DNA of 13,566 bases from an uncultured euryarchaeote (GTDB lineage Archaea; Thermoplasmatota; Poseidoniia; Poseidoniales; Poseidoniaceae). Position numbers and translations under genes: made by a program. A model generated the notes under the pieces. It was not told the origin of the DNA. It did no database searches and saw only the letters and a list, made by a program, of their open reading frames with translations. The stretch lies in NCBI GenBank assembly GCA_937892665.1, contig CALBJF010000250.1:1-13566 (forward strand), given 5' to 3'. Shown piece by piece: positions 1 to 8,300 of this stretch (its first letter is position 1; the number at the start of each line of letters is the position of its first letter).

Positions 1-710
1 CCTTCAGCAACACTTGAAGATGGTGTGATTGGGTACCAGGCAAGAAGTTGGACGCCCCCGAAAATAGAACCAAGTGCAACTGCTTCATTTCCTTCGAAAA
101 AGAACCGATCTTGTTCAACAGATCTCTCTTGGACAACGTATGGGTCTTCTTTCGTAAAGTTCTCCCTGGCATGAGTTCTGCCAAGTTCGAGCGCTGTTTT
201 GTTCAGTTCTATCGCTGACTCTTTTCCTTTAAATTGGCCAGCCACAGCCTTGTGCAGAGCCTCATCTGTGATTCCAATAATTTCAGCCAGGGCACCTACG
301 TAAACAATATTTGTCACAAGTTTAGCCAACTTTGGGCTAAGGCTTCGAGCGAGTTTCGTCATAGGGACTGGATACGAAAAGACATCTGTTCGGTCCATTG
401 GTAACTTGGAATCGGTGTTCCATATGACGACGGATCCTGGTTCGAGTGATGCAAGATCCTCTGCCCATGTTGCTTTGTTGACAAGAATTTGGATGTGAGT
501 GCGGTCACCAGGGGCTTGGTATCCTTGGTCCGACAAGCGTACTATGTACCATGTTGGAAGTCCCGAGATGTTTGAAGGGAAGAGATTCTTTCCTGATACA
601 GGAACGCCCATGTCGAAGAGTGATTGAAGTAGGATTAAGTTGGCTGATTGAGAACCAGTACCGTTTGCAGTTGCTATGTTAATGGTGAAGTCGTTTACGA
701 TGGTATCCAT
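1..710 (-). CDS. korA: 2-oxoglutarate (2-oxoacid):ferredoxin oxidoreductase, alpha subunit with fused N-terminal gamma domain; 3' end outside the window
   Basis: The reverse strand reads open from an ATG at 710 to the left edge, giving 236 codons of a protein that is normally about 600 residues, so the gene is cut by the window, not broken. Residues 1-190 match the gamma (pyruvate/ketoisovalerate oxidoreductase) domain, with the recognisable segments NGTGSQSANLILLQ (16-29) and VSGKNLFPSNISGLPTW (38-54). Residues 201-236 begin the alpha domain with EGNEAVALGS and the motif YPITPSSSVAE (226-236), which in this family contributes to the thiamine diphosphate site. The fused gamma-alpha layout is known from aerobic bacteria and archaea, where the enzyme converts 2-oxoglutarate to succinyl-CoA and reduces ferredoxin in the TCA cycle. 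The beta subunit usually follows, which here would lie beyond the left edge. Aconitase nearby supports the TCA role, but substrate (2-oxoglutarate or another 2-oxoacid) is inferred. The start is supported by a purine-rich site 9 bases upstream. Confidence 0.9.
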   Translation of the reverse strand, partial: MDTIVNDFTINIATANGTGSQSANLILLQSLFDMGVPVSGKNLFPSNISGLPTWYIVRLSDQGYQAPGDRTHIQILVNKATWAEDLASLEPGSVVIWNTDSKLPMDRTDVFSYPVPMTKLARSLSPKLAKLVTNIVYVGALAEIIGITDEALHKAVAGQFKGKESAIELNKTALELGRTHARENFTKEDPYVVQERSVEQDRFFFEGNEAVALGSIFGGVQLLAWYPITPSSSVAE

Positions 711-719
711 CTCTTGTAT

Positions 720-725
720 CTCCCC
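720..725 (-). promoter_or_regulatory. Likely ribosome binding site of korA
   Basis: On the minus strand GGGGAG lies 9 bases before the ATG at 710. It is a fair match to the anti-Shine-Dalgarno sequence and supports that start over upstream GTG or TTG codons. The rest of the 149-base divergent region (711-859) holds no gene I can support; it must contain the promoters of both korA and the cyclophilin gene. Confidence 0.45.
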
Positions 726-828
726 AAGGGCAAACGTCCTAAGCCGACGCCGCCCTCTTATTCTGTCCCCATCGCTTTCATCACTTCAACATGTTGCCGT
801 AATAACCTCAAGAATGTCCGGCCGAGAA

Positions 829-838
829 GGTCAAAACA
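829..838 (+). promoter_or_regulatory. Weak candidate TATA/BRE region for the cyclophilin gene
   Basis: The A-rich stretch GGTCAAAACA lies 22-31 bases before the ATG at 860, which is where an archaeal TATA element would sit if the transcript were leaderless. The gene has no recognisable Shine-Dalgarno site, which agrees with a leaderless start. The match to a TATA box is poor, so this is a position-based guess. Confidence 0.25.
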
Positions 839-859
839 AGGAATCGATTCGGCTGTGAC

Positions 860-1885
860 ATGGCGGACGAAGCATTAACCGAAGCATGGAAAAAAGCGGG
901 CAAGGAAATTACCAAGGGAAAAAACGAGGGAGCACTCCTAACCCTTCGTCTTGCAGACCCACAGGCAAGCGATGCAATGACGGGAAGGCTCGTCGGAGAA
1001 GCACTTTGGAATATTGCAAAATCAAATGATTCAAGATCGGATTATCGTAAAGCTGCTATGTTCTTGCGAGAAGCCAGAAAGAAAAACCCAAAGGACAAGA
1101 AAACGGGTGAACTCTACAATAAACTCCGCAATGAGATGCAAGACAAGCGAATCGGTGAAACCCTTATTCCTAAGTTATTCAACAACGGAGGGCCAACATT
1201 AGCAGGTATTATCGCTCTTCTTGGAGGATTTATTTTCGTTCTCGCTGTCATTATGGTCGCAAATTCGGAATCAACGACAACAGACGCCATTGAGCTCAAT
1301 CTTTCTTGGTCAGAAGGTGGCGTTGACAAAGAAGGAACCGTAGTCATAGAACTCTATCCTGACGAGGCACCAGTTCACGCTGAGAACTTCAAGCAACTAG
1401 TCAGTCAAGGCAAATACGATGGGACAACATTCCACAGAGTGATCGATGACTTCATGATTCAAGGTGGAGATTTCACAAACGGTGATGGTACAGGTGGCCA
1501 TGCAATCATTTGGGATGGATACTGTAACGGACAAGCAGAGGCCAGTTCCTCGGATTGTCCTTCGAATCAATGGACTATAGGAGACGAGGCGGACAACGGC
1601 CTTCTCCACGATACATGTGTCATCTCCATGGCCAAAACAAGCGCTCCTCACACTGGAGGCAGCCAATTCTTCCTTATCCCAGAAGATAGTAACGAGGGTA
1701 ATGGGCCAGGATGGCTTGATGGTGTACATACTGTATTCGGCAACATCACCTCAGGTTGCGACCATGTCACGTCCATTAGCAATCTGACAACAGGGCAAGG
1801 AGACAAACCTGTGAGCGAAGTCGTAATTGAATCGGCTGTATTCCTCGGAACCGAAGAAGTTGACCCTTGGTACAAATTCTGGTGA
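860..1885 (+). CDS. Membrane-anchored cyclophilin-type peptidyl-prolyl cis-trans isomerase with N-terminal helical domain
   Basis: This 341-residue protein has three parts. Residues 1-105 are charged and helical, and residues 40-95 resemble a TPR-like unit. Residues 112-134 form one hydrophobic membrane helix. Residues 142-330 are a cyclophilin domain with the family signatures FHRVIDDFMIQGGD (191-204), SMAKTSAPHTGGSQFF (256-271) and WLDGVHTVFG (285-294). The active-site residues equivalent to human CypA Arg55, Phe60, Met61, Gln63, Phe113, Trp121, Leu122 and His126 are all visible, so the domain should be active in isomerising X-Pro bonds. There is no cleavable signal peptide. The lysine-rich N-terminal side suggests N-in, with the catalytic domain outside. 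An insertion of about 20 residues after the GDGTGG loop carries C222 and C233; with C253 and C300 these could form disulfides outside the cell. Aconitase follows after 56 bases. The start codon lacks a clear Shine-Dalgarno site. Confidence 0.92.
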   Translation: MADEALTEAWKKAGKEITKGKNEGALLTLRLADPQASDAMTGRLVGEALWNIAKSNDSRSDYRKAAMFLREARKKNPKDKKTGELYNKLRNEMQDKRIGETLIPKLFNNGGPTLAGIIALLGGFIFVLAVIMVANSESTTTDAIELNLSWSEGGVDKEGTVVIELYPDEAPVHAENFKQLVSQGKYDGTTFHRVIDDFMIQGGDFTNGDGTGGHAIIWDGYCNGQAEASSSDCPSNQWTIGDEADNGLLHDTCVISMAKTSAPHTGGSQFFLIPEDSNEGNGPGWLDGVHTVFGNITSGCDHVTSISNLTTGQGDKPVSEVVIESAVFLGTEEVDPWYKFW

Positions 1886-1897
1886 AGCAGCCAAACC

Positions 1898-1912
1898 AGC
1901 GAACAGTTCGCT
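1898..1912. repeat. Perfect 7-bp inverted repeat between cyclophilin and aconitase genes
   Basis: AGCGAAC and GTTCGCT are exact reverse complements around one central base, beginning 13 bases after the cyclophilin stop and ending 29 bases before the aconitase ATG. The one-base centre makes a tight RNA hairpin unlikely; a dimeric repressor operator fits better. No T-tract follows. About one such arm match is expected by chance in a window this long, so only its intergenic position gives it weight. Confidence 0.3.
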
Positions 1913-1941
1913 TGATTAGGGGGGCACGATTCCCTTGAAAC

Positions 1942-4605
1942 ATGAGCGATTCAGACCCATTCAATGCAAAGCGTGAACTTGACATTGGTGGCGTATATTT
2001 TGCACTACAAGCACTTGATGATGCTGGAATCCCAACCGCACATCTCCCATATTCGATGAGAGTCTTATTGGAAGGAGCACTTCGAAATTGCGATGGGTTC
2101 CTCATCCGTGAAGAGGATGTGAAGTCGATTGCTGGTTGGCAAGCCAACAGCGAGCGTGGAGAAATCCCGTTCCGTCCTTCTCGGGTGATTCTTCAAGATT
2201 TCACAGGTGTTCCTGCAGTTGTTGATTTAGCGGCACTTCGTGATGCAATGGTACAGATGGGCGGGGATCCAGAAAAAGTCAATCCACAAGTCCCAGTAGA
2301 TTTGGTCATCGATCATTCGGTTCAAGTCGATGTTTCAGGTTCTCATTCTGATGCATTAAGTCTCAATTTAGATATTGAATACAACCGAAACATGGAACGT
2401 TATACGTTCCTAAAGTGGGGACAACAATCACTCAACAACTTCCAAGCAGTACCTCCTTCAAGAGGAATTGTTCACCAAGTCAATCTTGAATTCCTAGCCA
2501 GTGTTGCTCGACAAGAAGACAACGTTTGGCTCGCAGATACGTTGGTTGGAACCGATTCACACACGACGATGATCAACGGACTAGGCGTCCTTGGATGGGG
2601 TGTTGGTGGGATTGAAGCAGAGGCTGTTATGCTCGGCCAACCGATTTACATGCTTTCTCCAGATGTCGTTGGTGTTCGGCTTATTGGGTCTCTCAACAAC
2701 GGCGTCACTGCAACAGATATGACACTTCGAATCGTCGAGATTCTTCGTAACCATGGTGTTGTTGGAAAATTCGTTGAATTCTTCGGTGAAGGAATGGTTG
2801 CTCTTTCTCTTGCTGACCGAGCAACAATCGCAAATATGGCTCCAGAATACGGGGCAACCTGCGGATTCTTCCCTGTTGATGAGCGTACAATGGAATATCT
2901 CCGGCTTACTGGGCGTGATGAAGAAGCCGTTCAAGGGGTTGAGTCATTTGCAAAAGCACAGGGTCTGTGGTACAATTCCGAAGATGCTGAAAAGTCCTAT
3001 AGTGCAGTTCTAGAACTCGACCTATCTACTGTTGAACCTGCTCTTGCAGGGCCAAAAAGACCTCAAGACCGTGTTGATTTGAAGAACATGAAATCACATT
3101 TTGTTCATTCCTTAACCCACGAAGTGGGTCATCAAGGCCATGGATTACAAACTTCGGATTTGAATCGAGGAGCTATTGTTGAAAGAGATGGCCAAATGTA
3201 TGATATCAATCATGGTGACGTTGTTATTGCTGCAATTACATCCTGTACCAATACATCGAACCCAGACGTCATGCTCGCTGCTGGTCTCGTCGCTCGAAAA
3301 GCTCGAAATCTTGGTTTGGATGTCAAACCCTGGGTTAAGACATCACTGGCTCCAGGTAGCAGAGTTGTAACAGAATATTACGAGGCAACAGGTCTGCAAG
3401 AAGATTTGAACGCCCTCGGATTCCACAATGTCGGCTATGGATGCACAACATGTATTGGAAACTCGGGCCCATTGCCTGAAGAAATTGAAGCAGCGATCGA
3501 TGCTGAAGATCTCATTGTTGGAAGCGTCATTTCAGGAAACCGAAATTTCGAAGGTCGCGTTCATGGTAAGGTCAAGGCATCTTACCTCGCTTCACCTCCA
3601 CTTGTTGTTGCTTATGCCCTCGCAGGTTCACTTGAGATCGATTTGACCAACGAACCTCTTGGTGTTTCGAAAGACGGAGTGCCAGTTATGCTTTCAGATA
3701 TTTGGCCAAGCGATGAAGAAATTGCAGAAGCGCGGTCAGTGATTACACCTGAGATGTTCAAACAACGTTATTCAGATGCAATGAATGAGCCACGATGGGA
3801 TTCTATCCCGTCTGAAGCAAGTCCTCTCTACCCATGGGAAGATGCCTCTACATACATACGCCTACCATCTTTCTTCCAAGACCTGTCTCCAGAATCTGTT
3901 CCGATTCAACCGATTCACTCGGCCAAGGTTCTTCTCAAACTCGGAGATTCGATTACAACCGATCACATTTCACCCGCTGGAGCATTCCCTGCGGAAGGCC
4001 CCGCTGGCCGATGGTTGACTGAGAGAGGTGTCCAACAAAGAGACTTCAATTCGTTTGGAAGTCGCCGAGGTAACCACGAGATTATGATGCGCGGTACGTT
4101 TGCAAACGTCCGAATTCGTAATCAAATGGCTCCGGGGACTGAAGGTGGATTTGCCCTTGACCATGTGAGTGGCGAAATTTCGTCAGTATACGAAGCGGCA
4201 ATGAACAGCGATGCTCCTATGGTTGTTCTTGCAGGTTCACAATACGGAACAGGATCTTCACGAGACTGGGCTGCAAAAGGAACCTATCTGCTCGGTGTAA
4301 AAGCAGTCATCGCTACTTCATTTGAACGAATTCATCGTTCAAATCTCGTTGGTATGGGCGTGTTGCCATTGACGTTTGTTGAAGGGGAGTCTCATGAGAC
4401 ACTCGGCCTTGATGGGACAGAAATGTTTAGCATTCCAGTAACAGACGAAGTCCAACCCCTACAGTCTCTAACTGTAACAGCCGACCATCCTGATGGTTCA
4501 AGCAAACAATTCGAAGTCTCAGTCCGTCTCGATACGCCAGTTGAAGTTGAATACTATCGAAATGGCGGGATTCTTCATACCGTTCTTCGACAATTGGCTT
4601 CCTGA
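1942..4605 (+). CDS. acnA: Aconitate hydratase, AcnA/IRP1 type
   Basis: This 887-residue protein is full length for the AcnA/IRP1 class of aconitase, which interconverts citrate and isocitrate through cis-aconitate in the cytoplasmic TCA cycle. The three cysteines that hold the 4Fe-4S cluster are at residues 435 (AAITSCTNTSNP), 501 and 504 (GYGCTTCIGNSGPL), the same numbering as E. coli AcnA. Other family signatures are VGTDSHTTMINGLGVLGWGVGGIE in the first half, and LGDSITTDHISPAG and GSSRDWAAKGT in the C-terminal swivel domain. The whole frame is intact. It lies 56 bases after the cyclophilin gene and 42 bases before the next gene on the same strand, and near korA, another TCA-cycle enzyme. 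No good Shine-Dalgarno site precedes the ATG; a G-rich run at about 1918-1924 is too far upstream to act as one. Methylcitrate dehydratase activity is a possible side role in the family, but the sequence alone cannot show this. Confidence 0.96.
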   Translation: MSDSDPFNAKRELDIGGVYFALQALDDAGIPTAHLPYSMRVLLEGALRNCDGFLIREEDVKSIAGWQANSERGEIPFRPSRVILQDFTGVPAVVDLAALRDAMVQMGGDPEKVNPQVPVDLVIDHSVQVDVSGSHSDALSLNLDIEYNRNMERYTFLKWGQQSLNNFQAVPPSRGIVHQVNLEFLASVARQEDNVWLADTLVGTDSHTTMINGLGVLGWGVGGIEAEAVMLGQPIYMLSPDVVGVRLIGSLNNGVTATDMTLRIVEILRNHGVVGKFVEFFGEGMVALSLADRATIANMAPEYGATCGFFPVDERTMEYLRLTGRDEEAVQGVESFAKAQGLWYNSEDAEKSYSAVLELDLSTVEPALAGPKRPQDRVDLKNMKSHFVHSLTHEVGHQGHGLQTSDLNRGAIVERDGQMYDINHGDVVIAAITSCTNTSNPDVMLAAGLVARKARNLGLDVKPWVKTSLAPGSRVVTEYYEATGLQEDLNALGFHNVGYGCTTCIGNSGPLPEEIEAAIDAEDLIVGSVISGNRNFEGRVHGKVKASYLASPPLVVAYALAGSLEIDLTNEPLGVSKDGVPVMLSDIWPSDEEIAEARSVITPEMFKQRYSDAMNEPRWDSIPSEASPLYPWEDASTYIRLPSFFQDLSPESVPIQPIHSAKVLLKLGDSITTDHISPAGAFPAEGPAGRWLTERGVQQRDFNSFGSRRGNHEIMMRGTFANVRIRNQMAPGTEGGFALDHVSGEISSVYEAAMNSDAPMVVLAGSQYGTGSSRDWAAKGTYLLGVKAVIATSFERIHRSNLVGMGVLPLTFVEGESHETLGLDGTEMFSIPVTDEVQPLQSLTVTADHPDGSSKQFEVSVRLDTPVEVEYYRNGGILHTVLRQLAS

Positions 4606-4634
4606 ATTCGTCGATATGTTGAAATGAAAGAGCA

Positions 4635-4641
4635 GGAGTGA
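4635..4641 (+). promoter_or_regulatory. Strong ribosome binding site of the 212-residue protein
   Basis: GGAGTGA lies 6 bases before the ATG at 4648 and is the clearest Shine-Dalgarno site in the window. It supports translation from a polycistronic message started upstream of aconitase. A five-codon reading frame (ATG at 4624, TGA at 4639-4641) overlaps the site; I see no reason to think it is functional. Confidence 0.65.
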
Positions 4642-4647
4642 AAACGC

Positions 4648-5286
4648 ATGGCCTCAGGAGATGTACGATTTGTTTTCCGTTCCGAGGAAACAGATGTCAA
4701 CGTTACAATCGAAGGTCAAAAGGAATGGGTTGCTAAGATCGTCGAGGAACTTGGTCTCTCAGAAGTTGGTCTGACAATGCCTCTTGGAGGGGCTTTTACT
4801 CAATCTCTCATGTCCAAATCATCTGCCCAAGAGGGCGATGATGAGCCTGAATCAGATGGGCCTTTGGACATGGGTCCAACGCCAGATCCTAGTCGAATTC
4901 CAACCGTTCGCCGCCCTATTGGAGCACTCAATATTGAGGCTGAATTAGCAAAAATTGGCCTTGAACCTCCAGGTGAAAATGATGTTATCGAACTCATCGA
5001 GATGTTTTCAGAACTCGAAAAGCCACGTCCTATCCAGGGACAAATGAGCATTGACCCAATGGCAGAAGCATGGCTCCGTGAACTTATGCGGCTCGTTGTA
5101 CGAGATGGTGCGAGAACAGCTCTCGCCACAGAGGTGATTGAAGAAGTTGCGAGTTCGAAACTTGGAAGTCGAACTGGAGTTGAATTGACGGTTTGGTTAG
5201 AGTCGTTATTTGCAGCAGGAAAACTCGTAAAAATCCACGGTGGAGATGCCGTTGGGTGGGGTCCTTCACCCCGTTGGCTGAGTTGA
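4648..5286 (+). CDS. Conserved-looking protein of unknown function with possible C-terminal winged-helix domain
   Basis: I do not recognise this 212-residue protein. Residues 4-36 read as two short beta strands and a helix, with a pattern VNVTIEGQKEWVAKIVEEL (17-35) that recalls small archaeal domains starting with a V-x-V-E-G-x-x-E-[FW]-V motif. Residues 57-90 are acidic and rich in Pro, Gly and Ser, a likely flexible linker. Residues 93-125 and 135-212 are helical; the last part, ending in TVWLESLFAAGKLVKIHGG (181-199) and GWGPSPRW, looks like a helix followed by the beta wing of a winged-helix fold. There is no signal peptide or membrane segment, so it is probably cytoplasmic. It follows aconitase by 42 bases with a strong ribosome binding site, and an oligo-T tract lies just after its stop, so it is probably the last gene of the unit. 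Regulator or scaffold roles are both open. Confidence 0.82.
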   Translation: MASGDVRFVFRSEETDVNVTIEGQKEWVAKIVEELGLSEVGLTMPLGGAFTQSLMSKSSAQEGDDEPESDGPLDMGPTPDPSRIPTVRRPIGALNIEAELAKIGLEPPGENDVIELIEMFSELEKPRPIQGQMSIDPMAEAWLRELMRLVVRDGARTALATEVIEEVASSKLGSRTGVELTVWLESLFAAGKLVKIHGGDAVGWGPSPRWLS

Positions 5287-5298
5287 GAAATAAAACGT

Positions 5299-5307
5299 CC
5301 TTTTTTT
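5299..5307 (+). terminator. Oligo-T archaeal transcription terminator
   Basis: CC followed by seven T residues begins 13 bases after the stop of the 212-residue gene. Archaeal RNA polymerase terminates at oligo-T runs without needing a hairpin. Its place between that gene and the giant surface protein suggests that the two are transcribed separately. Confidence 0.6.
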
Positions 5308-5350
5308 AGCACAATTCCGCTCTGTGTAACGAAGCGGGACATCAAAGGGG

Positions 5351-5356
5351 TTATAG
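5351..5356 (+). promoter_or_regulatory. Candidate TATA box of the giant surface protein gene
   Basis: TTATAG preceded by the purine-rich stretch AAAGGGG (5344-5350, a possible BRE) lies after the oligo-T tract and about 27 bases before position 5381. Transcription would then begin at about 5380, leaving a leader of at most about 10 bases before the ATG at 5390, or none before the GTG at 5381. Confidence 0.45.
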
Positions 5357-5389
5357 TGGAAGCATTGCTGGCTTAGAAGAGTGATATTG

Positions 5390-8300
5390 ATGCAAACAAA
5401 GACAAACCAAATCGGGGCAAAACTTCGAAGCGTATTTCTCGTATTCATAATGGTCATTTCGACCACCGCTGCCTTTGCAACAAATGCAAGTGCTTCTGCA
5501 GCACGTAACTACACTACAAATCGTGATCCAATCGACATCGGTATCGCTGATTTCAACTGCGATGGTTTCAATGACATGGCTATTGCAACCGACGGTACAC
5601 ACACAATTTCCGTCCTAACAAATGATGGGACAGGAGATTTCTCTGACCGATATGACATTTGGGTCTCTAAGAACACTTCCAGAAACGCTGAGTGGGACGA
5701 ATTCGCGAATGTACAATTCCTCGAAGTTGGAGAATTCACTGGAGATTCCGCCCCAGATATCGCAATCTTCCAACGAAACAATCCGTTCAAGACAGACGAC
5801 AACGGCGCTCCTGCCGGAGAGCCTGGGAATCTGACCATCCTTGAAAATGATGGTTGCGGGACTGACTCGTTCACCGTTGGCCAGAGATTCACTCACTTCT
5901 GGGCTTGGGATCTTGTAGTTGGGGATGTAAATGGCGACGGAAACGACGACGTTCTCATTCTAGATCTTCTCAGTGATATTTCAAACCAAAGAGTTGTCAC
6001 ATACATGGGCCCGATCTCTCAGAGCACAACGCCAATGGTAACAGCCCTTGGTACTGCTTCAACCAATTCTTACCGAAATCTCGAAGTCGGTGATTGGGGA
6101 GAAGGGCAACAAGGACTCGGCAGCCAATGCTATGATGAAGATATTTGGCTCCTTCGAAGCGAAGGTGTTGATTATGCATCAGGTCAAACAACCAATCCTG
6201 GAAACGATGACAACGTAACGGTCATTGAATTCAACTGTCAAACAAACCTCTTCCCACAAACCTACACCTTCTCGACGACTCCTCAAGCAGGATCGCACGT
6301 TGTCAATATGGCAAACACATTCGGTGGATTTGACATCGGAGACTTGGATGATAACGGTGTTGTTGACACAATTGCAATGACGCAAGGTAACCTTGAGAAC
6401 ATCACATATTCCACCTCTTCTGCAGTTGGAACATGGTCTTCGCCTTCCCTTGCCTACTTTGGCCCATACATTTCCTATGATGTAACAGTGGCAGACGTCA
6501 ACGGAGACGGCGAACCAGATTTCGTCAACCCAACTGTTGCGTACCAACAAAACACCTCTGACTCAGCAGGTGGTTCAACCTCCTCCTTCTGGCTTAACTT
6601 CCCTACCACTGTACAAGTTACGCTCTCAGATGGAAGCGGTGGGCACGTAACACCTCTTTCCTACGAGGCAGGCCGTAGACCTAATATCGCTGTTGTCGGA
6701 CAACTTGCAGGAAGTGCAAGTTCTGCTCCTGACATTGCAGTAGGTCATTCTTCCTTCGACTTTGGAAGTTGGATTGACAACCTTGGATGGGACGGACAGA
6801 ACGACTACATCACTGTTGTAGAAATGGACAGCAAAGATATTGCCGTTACAGACATCGATATATCACCTGTAGACCGATTCTTTGGAGTTGTTGGAGAAGG
6901 TACTCGAGACATCAATGTCACCGTAACAAACACAGGAATGGATACACTAACCCAATCTGCAACACTTGATGTTGAACTGAAGGTTGTTGATGAAGCCAAT
7001 TCCTCCAACACAACTGTGTTTGCGCACGATTTCGATACACCAGCTGATACAACAGGTTGCGGGTCTGGTTGTAACTGGGTGTTCAATGAATACGTAGACC
7101 AAGCTTCAATGTGGCACCTTGAAACAAATCACTCTGTCGGCGCAACTGACGGGAACAACGATCCTAACGTGTCGGCAAACTATCAAAATCCAACCGACTT
7201 CATGTGGGCTGGTGAATACAAGACAAACAGCAGCGGTGATGAATGGTCCGGATACGGCCGACATTGGGACGATGCTCTAACACTCGAAAATGTCGATTTG
7301 ACAGGTTCTGATCGTGCTTTCCTCAGCGTAGAATTATTCCGTCATCTTGGTTACGGTGCTCTTGGAGGCGTTGATGCCACAACTGGACAGTGGCTGATTG
7401 GAGATCTATGGGACGATGTCGCCATGGTCGAAGTCGGTTCAGAAGAAACTGGCTGGTCAATCATATCATGCCCAACTTCAGCACAAGTGGCAGGAGAATG
7501 TCTGTCAGGCTCTTCTATGTGGGGTGGATATGACCTTGATCGAAATTACAAAATCAACGCTGTTGGTGGCGTTGCAGAAGGAGTCTATTACTACGGTGTT
7601 GTAGCATCTGGCACATATTACGGATGGAGTAACTTTACAGAAGACGGCGTTGGCGAATTCGATCTATCCCCTTGGGCTGGCGAAACAGTTGACGTTCGGT
7701 TCAGACTTCGTTCTGGATTCGAGGGTTCAATCGCTGATGATAACGAATCACTTTGGAGTGGTCGTGATGGATACGCTATTGATAACGTTACGATCTACAA
7801 GCAGAATACTGCCTACTTACCAAATCCGCAAACTCTTCAATCCAACCTGAACCTCGTGAACCTCGGTCCAGGCGAAGAAGAGACAGCATCGATTTCTGCG
7901 AATCTACTCAACGACACGATTTACAGAATCTCAGCCACTCTTTCCAACCATGCTTGGGACGAGCAAACAGTTAACGATGACATCATTGGTTACATCCAAC
8001 CATTCAATCTCTACGACCCTACTGTTGAAGAAATCGATTACTTCAATCCTGGTGGCTTGTATGCAGAAGGTGTCTTTGACATCGATGTAACAACCAACAA
8101 CTATGGTAACACGGTTGTAGATTACGACATCAAAGCCACAGTCTTTTCAGCAACACCTTCAGATGTTCTCTGCAGCGCTCCTGCAGTTATCTGTAAGGAA
8201 TCCTTCGAAGGCGGCTCTGAAGGATACATCTACAGCGATGATGGAAACCCACAGGGTGCTATCTACAACGAGTTAACTTGTTCAGACACCATCTTCAACA

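Noticed and set aside
841..850. 10-bp perfect palindrome GAATCGATTC just upstream of the cyclophilin ATG
   Set aside because: Around a dozen 10-bp palindromes are expected by chance in a sequence of this length, and the flanks do not extend the symmetry. I did not list it as an operator.
648..878. 76-codon plus-strand frame before the cyclophilin gene
   Set aside because: It overlaps the start of korA, whose motifs are unmistakable, and overlaps the cyclophilin start. The product is basic and low in complexity.
4800..5345. 181-codon open frame on the minus strand
   Set aside because: It lies almost wholly opposite the 212-residue gene, which has a strong ribosome binding site. Its product is Ser/Pro-rich with no recognisable domain, as expected for the shadow of an acidic coding sequence.
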